This document shows positions 59,281 to 64,000 of a stretch of 64,000 bases of DNA, piece by piece. Within the stretch, counting starts at the first letter, position 1; each line of letters begins with the position of its first letter. This DNA comes from JABGQS01 sp963666505 (GTDB lineage: Bacteria; Bacillota; Clostridia; Christensenellales; SZUA-584). The DNA lies in NCBI GenBank assembly GCA_963666505.2, contig CAXXXL010000001.1:682001-746000 (forward strand), in the 5' to 3' direction. Below the pieces are notes generated by a model. The model saw only the letters and a program-made list of their open reading frames with translations. It did not search any database and was not told where the DNA came from. Made by a program: the position numbers and the translations under genes.

Positions 59281-60501
59281 TTAGTCTATTATTTCATCAA
59301 TTTTTGTATATCCGTAAGCTTCGGGAACTCCGTATTTGTACCTGTCTCGTTTTATCTGTCCGGAAATCATCAGCCTGCCTCCGTCTATTATCCGCTCGCC
59401 AAGAACGTCCTGAGCCCAGCTAAGCAAGTTGTCTATATTCACAACATCAATATCAAGTTTCTGTGCAATCCATTTGGCGATACAAAGCCCATAGTAAACG
59501 TCATCATAAAAGAACCTGTGCGATTTATCGATTACCCACTTTGAGTCTTCCTGTACGACGGGAGTGCGGATAGCGCCCAGCGTGCTAGAGTTTCCGAATG
59601 TTTCAAGCACCGTCTTGTTATTGCGCAGGTTTGTTTTATTATCCAGCTCAATATAATCCAGCATGAACGTAAAATCCTTATCCGGATACAGCTCTTTTAT
59701 CCTATTGCGTATCAGCGAATAATCACCGTCGAGCCCTGAAAGTATCTGTGCAGACTTTTCGGAAAAATCTCTGTAGAAGTATGGAACATCCTCTATATTA
59801 TCCCATTTGCCGCCCGCCTCAAGAAAAAGACCGTATAAACGTGAGGTGTGGATTATTTGGTTGTCCAGAGACATAGTGAGAGATATGAAGTTGTCAGCCT
59901 GTTTAAATTTACCGTGCCCAAAACAGCCGAACACTATCCTTTCAAGAAGTACTTCGTTTAGTAAAGAGAAGTCCTCTTTCGGCGAAACAGCCGCAACATT
60001 CACCGGTTTTGCACCATACACGATGCCAGCGCTGCCGTATTTTTCGGTGCGGCATATCCAAGGTATAAGGCCGATAGCAAATGTTGTGATGTTATCAAGG
60101 CCGAATTCATAAGATATCTCTTTGGTCATCCAGTTAAAGCCCGCCTGTCCGAAAACTGTTCCTATGAAAACTTTTTTCTTCTTGTTTATATAGCCGGCAA
60201 TGCTGTGAAGCACCGTTCTATAGGCATGTACGGGCATACAGAGTATTATAATATCCGCCTCCGGAACAACCTCTGAAGGAGCTGATGAAATCGTGGCTAT
60301 ACTGCCTTTGAATGTGCGGATGTGTTCGCCGCCGGGCAGACGGTAATCGAGGCTGACAGCGTTTTTCCAGCTCTGGGGTCTTCTTGTAAGCAGGTTGACA
60401 TTAAGGCTGGTTTCTGACAGCAGAGGTATGAGCACGTGTGCGCTGCTGCCTCCGCCCATTACGGTTATAGTTTTCAAATGTCCCTCCGGAATTTTATGCA
60501 T
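59281..60501 (-). CDS. NAD/NADP octopine/nopaline dehydrogenase family protein
   Basis: A 406-residue opine-dehydrogenase-like enzyme. The N-terminal Rossmann domain begins ITVMGGGSSAHVLIPLLSE (about 12-30) with the second-strand LLTRRP, whose Arg residues may favour NADP. The helical C-terminal domain (about 200-400) has the family features DNQIIHTSRLYGLF and RTPVVQ. Opine dehydrogenases join an amino acid amine to a 2-keto acid by reductive condensation. The start overlaps the lysine 2,3-aminomutase stop by eight bases, so the two enzymes are coupled and likely share a substrate. A beta-lysine-derived opine is the simplest guess. Confidence 0.82.
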   Translation of the reverse strand: MHKIPEGHLKTITVMGGGSSAHVLIPLLSETSLNVNLLTRRPQSWKNAVSLDYRLPGGEHIRTFKGSIATISSAPSEVVPEADIIILCMPVHAYRTVLHSIAGYINKKKKVFIGTVFGQAGFNWMTKEISYEFGLDNITTFAIGLIPWICRTEKYGSAGIVYGAKPVNVAAVSPKEDFSLLNEVLLERIVFGCFGHGKFKQADNFISLTMSLDNQIIHTSRLYGLFLEAGGKWDNIEDVPYFYRDFSEKSAQILSGLDGDYSLIRNRIKELYPDKDFTFMLDYIELDNKTNLRNNKTVLETFGNSSTLGAIRTPVVQEDSKWVIDKSHRFFYDDVYYGLCIAKWIAQKLDIDVVNIDNLLSWAQDVLGERIIDGGRLMISGQIKRDRYKYGVPEAYGYTKIDEIID

Positions 60502-61699
60502 TGTCTAAGGTTTTTTGATTATTCAGCAGACCAAGAACGCCTTCGCTGTTTCTTTCTTTGCGGCTGGAGCAGACCTCGCAGCTGCAGGTGGCTTCATATT
60601 TTGCGGGTTCGATGTAAGTATAAAGCTTGCCTTCATAGTTTCTTAGAACGATTTTGTTGTGGCTTCTTGATATGACATAATTGGGAAGCATCGGTATCTT
60701 ACCGCCGCCGCCAGGTGCATCAATAACATATGTTGGAACGCCCAGCCCGGAAGTATGCCCTCGCAGCCCTTCGATTATCTCGATTCCCTTTGATATCGGG
60801 GTGCGGAAGTGCTCTATTCCCCTTGCAAGGTCGCACTGATATATGTAATATGGCCGAACCCTTATCGTAAGCAGCTTTCGAACCAGCTTTGTCATTACAT
60901 GTACGCAGTCGTTAACTCCCTTTAAAAGCACCGTCTGGTTACCGAGCGGTATGCCGGCGTCTGCGAGCATAGCGCACGCCTTTGCAGATTCGGGAGTAAT
61001 TTCCCTGTAGTGGTTAAAATGTGTGTTTATCCAAACAGGATGATATTTTTTGAGCATTTTCACAAGCCTGTCATCTATCCTCTGGGGAAGAACGACGGGT
61101 ATCCTTGTTCCTATTCGTATTATCTCAACGTGCTCAATGCTCCTAAGCTTTTTAAGAATGCTCTCCAGCCGGTCTGTGGAAAAAAGCAGAGGGTCACCGC
61201 CGGATATAATAACGTCTCTTATCTGCTCATGACTGCGTATATATTCTATACCAGCTTCGACCTGCTGTGAAGACAGGTGGCTGTCACATTGCCCGGCAAA
61301 ACGTCTTCGTGTACAGTGACGACAGTACATCGCACACATATCAGTTATAAGCAAAAGCACCCGGTCGGGATACCTGTGAACCAGCCCCGGCACCGGGGAG
61401 TCCGCCTCCTCGCATAACGGGTCTCGCTGCTCTGATACGGAATATTTCATTTCGCTTATAGTGGGTATAGCCTGTTTCCTTATCGGGTCCTCCGGGTCGT
61501 CTGGGTCAATCAGCGAGAAATAGTATGGCGTTACGGCCATACGAAGCTTTGAATCGCAGTTTTTCTCCTTCATTTTTATTGACAAATATCGTTCGGCATC
61601 TTCAATATTTTCGATCCTGTTTTCTATCTGCCATCTCCAATCGTTCCAGTTCTTTTTAGAGATTCCGTTAAAAAAAGACGCACTAGTAACATTATCCAT
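60494..61699 (-). CDS. kamA: Lysine 2,3-aminomutase (radical SAM, PLP)
   Basis: A 401-residue enzyme converting L-lysine to beta-lysine. The radical-SAM cysteines are Cys122, Cys126 and Cys129 (CAMYCRHC). The PLP lysine is Lys334 in APGGGGK. Asp290 (YQCDLA) and Asp327 (VIDAPG) correspond to the residues that bind the lysine side-chain amine in clostridial lysine aminomutase, which argues against the glutamate or arginine types. C-terminal CSCEVC supplies zinc ligands. None of the other lysine-fermentation genes, nor the beta-lysine acetyltransferase ablB, is near. Instead it is coupled to an opine-type dehydrogenase. A long structured leader with a terminator precedes it. Confidence 0.9.
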   Translation of the reverse strand: MDNVTSASFFNGISKKNWNDWRWQIENRIENIEDAERYLSIKMKEKNCDSKLRMAVTPYYFSLIDPDDPEDPIRKQAIPTISEMKYSVSEQRDPLCEEADSPVPGLVHRYPDRVLLLITDMCAMYCRHCTRRRFAGQCDSHLSSQQVEAGIEYIRSHEQIRDVIISGGDPLLFSTDRLESILKKLRSIEHVEIIRIGTRIPVVLPQRIDDRLVKMLKKYHPVWINTHFNHYREITPESAKACAMLADAGIPLGNQTVLLKGVNDCVHVMTKLVRKLLTIRVRPYYIYQCDLARGIEHFRTPISKGIEIIEGLRGHTSGLGVPTYVIDAPGGGGKIPMLPNYVISRSHNKIVLRNYEGKLYTYIEPAKYEATCSCEVCSSRKERNSEGVLGLLNNQKTLDNA

Positions 61700-61727
61700 A
61701 TAAAATCAAACTTCCTTTCTTTTTTGC

Positions 61728-61985
61728 AGAAAATAAAAAGACACCCTAGTAATCTTGATAGAGTTAGGGTGCCCAAACTTCACTTGAAAAAGCTCGTAAT
61801 ATACCACTGCCAGCAGTAGTGTAATCCATTGCCTTGTTATAAAAGACCCTGGATAGGCCTCAGTTCTAGTCTTAATTTTTTAGCGCTGTTTTCGCCTTTT
61901 TCGAAAGCTTACACTGATACTGAACTTATGCCAGCCTTGTGTTCATTATCATGCTCGCATCCGTGCTAATCACAGTGCCTACTTC
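61728..61985 (-). ncRNA. Structured leader of kamA with intrinsic terminator (candidate riboswitch or attenuator)
   Basis: About 260 non-coding bases precede kamA. Read on minus, a long helix forms between 61909-61922 (CAGT-atc-AGTGTAA) and 61814-61824 (TTACACT-ACTG), enclosing smaller stems such as AAGAC/GTCTT. It is followed by CACCCTA (61765-61771) and TAGGGTG (61742-61748), a hairpin with CTTTTTATTTT: a terminator 29 bases before the start codon. I compared it by eye with T-box, lysine, glycine, cobalamin and c-di-GMP consensus elements and found no match. Confidence 0.5.
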
Positions 61986-62255
61986 ATTTTCGTATATTAA
62001 CGATAACACAATTTGAAAATATTTGCAAACAAAGCGAGGACTTATCGATATGCTGCATCATACATTTGTACGTAAAATTAATGCTTTGAAAGACCAAAAT
62101 GATAAGGCAAGCCGGTTTTATAAAGACAGTGTTACCGCTTTATTAAGTTTGAAGCAAAAAATACGATTCAATTGAAAAAAATCTGTTTGCGCTATATAAT
62201 ATATACTGGTTTTTAGTTATTATATTTATTATTTTATTTATTAGGAGTTTTTATT
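61986..62255. other. AT-rich divergent promoter region
   Basis: No gene is seen. It should hold the kamA promoter and that of the gene at 62256 (TATAAT at about 62195-62200). Confidence 0.5.
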
Positions 62256-63284
62256 ATGGGCATCGTGGAAAACGCTAAGCTTGGTATTGTGCGCAGAATT
62301 TTAGATAAGCGCAAAAAGAGAAACCCTCTTGACATTCACTTCGCAGAACATTATGAATTGCCTCCAGGATCAGATATATACGACATAAACAGCTATTTTT
62401 TCTCTTGCCACGATATGGAGGGAAGAAGCCTGATGTTGCGCCATGCCGAAAGGGGCACTGGTGTGACGGAAGTCTGGTTTGCATATCGTGACGAGAAGGG
62501 AAATGAGTATATAAATGAAAAGCAATACTATGAGAATGAGCCGCCTGCAACGTCTGTAAAGTGCCTAGAAACGGACAAAAAGTGGCTCTTTTCTTTTGAA
62601 GGGAAAGTGAGAGACCAGAAAAAAGACAAGCTGCTGGATGCAAAATTTGAAGGAACATTTGACGCTGCAAGAACACTTTTTGAGTTCAGCCACCATCTTG
62701 ATTCAAGGGTGCTTGGAGGGGCGATAGCGAAAGAAAAGTGGACAAAGGACTACTTCAAAGCGCTGCAAAAACAGAACCAGGTTCACTATGAACAGCCAGG
62801 AAAGCTTGCCGGAAGCCTTCAGATAGGCAGAAAAAAAATCCAGCTAAAACTTAACGCCATGAGAGACCACTCATATGGAAGGCGAGACTGGAATTGTATG
62901 AACAATCATTTTTGGCTTACGTGTCTGTTTGACGACGGAACATCGTTCAACGCCAACGTTGTAAGCGTGCCTGCAATACGCTCGCTTGCAACCGGATATA
63001 TCGAGGACGGCAGTGAAGCTCTTGGGCTGTGCAGGGCGTCTGTAGACAGGCCGATAAAAAATTATTCTGTGCCGGAGAAGTTCTCATACACAGGCGAGTT
63101 TCTCGGCGGCAGGACGTTCAAAGTAGACTGCGAGCTTGAAAGCGTATTCGTATTCCCGCTTGACAGCGGCAACTATGTTATATACGAAGGTGTTGGCAAA
63201 TTCGATATGGACGGCAAAAAAGGCAGAGGCAACTTAGAGTTTGGTTTCAACGGTGATGAAACCAGAATAGGGAAGCTGGGTTAG
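62256..63284 (+). CDS. Hypothetical protein next to a PEP/pyruvate-binding-domain gene
   Basis: A 342-residue soluble protein with AGGAG in good spacing before the ATG. The sequence is beta-rich, with no signal peptide or membrane helix. Distinct stretches include GVTEVWFAYRDEKGNEY, the central NAMRDHSYGRRDWNCMNNHFWLTCLFDDGTSFNANVVSVP and the end NYVIYEGVGKFDMDGKKGRGNLEFGF. The RDHSYGRRDW segment resembles lipocalin-like AttH/DUF7064-type proteins found beside phosphotransferase or PEP-binding genes, a match made by eye. It is followed after four bases by the PEP-binding-domain gene, so they form an operon. Function unknown. Confidence 0.6.
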   Translation: MGIVENAKLGIVRRILDKRKKRNPLDIHFAEHYELPPGSDIYDINSYFFSCHDMEGRSLMLRHAERGTGVTEVWFAYRDEKGNEYINEKQYYENEPPATSVKCLETDKKWLFSFEGKVRDQKKDKLLDAKFEGTFDAARTLFEFSHHLDSRVLGGAIAKEKWTKDYFKALQKQNQVHYEQPGKLAGSLQIGRKKIQLKLNAMRDHSYGRRDWNCMNNHFWLTCLFDDGTSFNANVVSVPAIRSLATGYIEDGSEALGLCRASVDRPIKNYSVPEKFSYTGEFLGGRTFKVDCELESVFVFPLDSGNYVIYEGVGKFDMDGKKGRGNLEFGFNGDETRIGKLG

Positions 63285-63288
63285 GCAT

Positions 63289-64000
63289 ATGAAGATATAT
63301 GATTTATACGAAATACCCGGTGCTGCTATGGAAAGCGTCGGCGGAAAAGCAAAGGGGCTTTATGAACTTGGCAAATGCGGTTTGCAGGTTGCAAAAGGGT
63401 TCGTAGCGGTGAATATAAACAGTGAAATAGCCCTGCAGGCAGTAGCTGATTACTATGAAAACAGCGGATATAGTACTGTGGCTGTGCGTTCAAGCGCTTC
63501 TTCAGAGGACGGCGCCGTATATTCAAGCGCAGGGCAGTATGTTACTGTGCTGAATGTGGAAGGCAAAGCGCAGTTGAAAAATGCAGTGGTGAAATGCCTT
63601 GAGTCGCTGAGTCGTGATGTGGCAAAGAGCTATACGGATTATTTCAGTGATGCTAAAAGCGATAAGATGAGTGTTGTGGTGCAGCAGATGATCGATGCTG
63701 ATGTGTCTGGAGTATGCTTTACTCAATACGCAGGCGATGAAAATACGGTCCACATAGAAGCGGTAAAAGGGCTGGGGGAAGACTTGGTTTCCGGCAGGGC
63801 GGAAGCAAAAGAATATTTGATAGATAAGGGCAGCATGCAACCTCGGGGCGACGAACTTTTAAACGCAGATATGTTACGCAGGATCGCTGAGGAGGCATGC
63901 CTTGCCGGCGAAAAAATAGGATTTGCGCTGGATACAGAATGGGCGCTCTGCGGCAGCGAGCTTTACTGGCTGCAAGCAAGGCCGATAACCGTGACGGAGC
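63289..64000 (+). CDS. PEP/pyruvate-binding-domain protein (partial, runs off the window)
   Basis: The open frame from ATG 63289 continues to the window edge (237 codons). It has the N-terminal ATP-grasp features of PPDK/PEP-synthase enzymes: VGGKAKGLYELGKCGLQVAKGFV (about residues 17-39), VAVRSSASSEDGAVYSSAGQY (about 64-84), VVVQQMIDADVSGVCFTQ (about 124-141), EAVKGLGEDLVSGRAEA and, near the edge, LDTEWALCGSELYWLQARPITV. Phosphoenolpyruvate synthase, rifampicin phosphotransferase and related enzymes begin this way. The unusual partner gene upstream makes a specialised phosphotransferase likely. Confidence 0.85.
   Translation, partial: MKIYDLYEIPGAAMESVGGKAKGLYELGKCGLQVAKGFVAVNINSEIALQAVADYYENSGYSTVAVRSSASSEDGAVYSSAGQYVTVLNVEGKAQLKNAVVKCLESLSRDVAKSYTDYFSDAKSDKMSVVVQQMIDADVSGVCFTQYAGDENTVHIEAVKGLGEDLVSGRAEAKEYLIDKGSMQPRGDELLNADMLRRIAEEACLAGEKIGFALDTEWALCGSELYWLQARPITVTE

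Noticed and set aside
61728..61985. T-box or lysine riboswitch before kamA
   Set aside because: The AGGGTGG T-box element and the conserved lysine-switch core are not present by eye; left as an unassigned leader.

Overview
The window looks like a chromosome segment of an anaerobic Clostridia-type Firmicute. The signs are strong AGGAGG-type ribosome binding sites with frequent TTG/GTG starts, a hybrid cluster protein, lysine 2,3-aminomutase, a tandem glycine riboswitch, an Rrf2-NifS-NifU iron-sulfur set, DUF368 and LytR-CpsA-Psr envelope proteins, and dockerin-bearing secreted wall hydrolases. I found no rRNA, tRNA or CRISPR array. The first gene (1-222) and the last gene (63289-64000) run off the window.

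Layout. 0.4-4.8 kb: nitrosative/redox stress locus with an Fe-S protein, a Crp/Fnr regulator, a cupin, hcp broken by one in-frame TAA, and an AraC/GyrI-like regulator; two near-identical GTGA-N6-TCAC operators lie before the regulator and before hcp. 4.9-10 kb: C4 acyl-CoA operon (thiolase, 3-hydroxyacyl-CoA dehydrogenase, CoA-transferase, SDR reductase) divergent from a TetR gene, with palindromic operators between. 10-17 kb: envelope cluster (phosphodiester-glycosidase lipoprotein, GT2-GtrA fusion, DUF368 carrier protein, LCP protein). 17-18.6 kb: an IS110-family element. 18.7-25.2 kb: housekeeping genes (AIM24-like, CDF transporter, rph, rdgB, phosphoesterase, Rrf2-NifS-IscU).

25.5-30.3 kb: a large wall-anchored GIGGG-repeat protein, a PadR/DUF2812 pair with two operators, and an AT-rich SIR2-like gene interrupted by an in-frame TAA. 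30.3-46.8 kb: ABC-F ATPase, two HAD phosphatases flanking a 99-bp tandem repeat, proS, a DEAD-box helicase, a glycine riboswitch in front of a short 2-hydroxyacid dehydrogenase, split chromate transporter plus aconitase, and a set of small-molecule enzymes. 46.9-50.9 kb: an arsenic operon (arsR, acr3, permease, arsC, Cys-rich ferredoxin, thioredoxin-like, DUF2703).

52.7-57.8 kb: two secreted wall-remodelling proteins carrying dockerin modules (one inside a SpoIID domain, one with NlpC/P60), followed by a membrane protein with an extracellular domain. 57.8-64 kb: PfkB kinase, a decayed lipoprotein gene, an overlapping lysine 2,3-aminomutase/opine-dehydrogenase pair behind a long structured leader with a terminator, then a hypothetical gene and a PEP/pyruvate-binding-domain gene cut by the window end. 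The most unusual features are the dockerin-wall-hydrolase cluster, the aminomutase/opine-dehydrogenase operon with its leader, the glycine switch on a dehydrogenase gene, and three genes each carrying an in-frame TAA.
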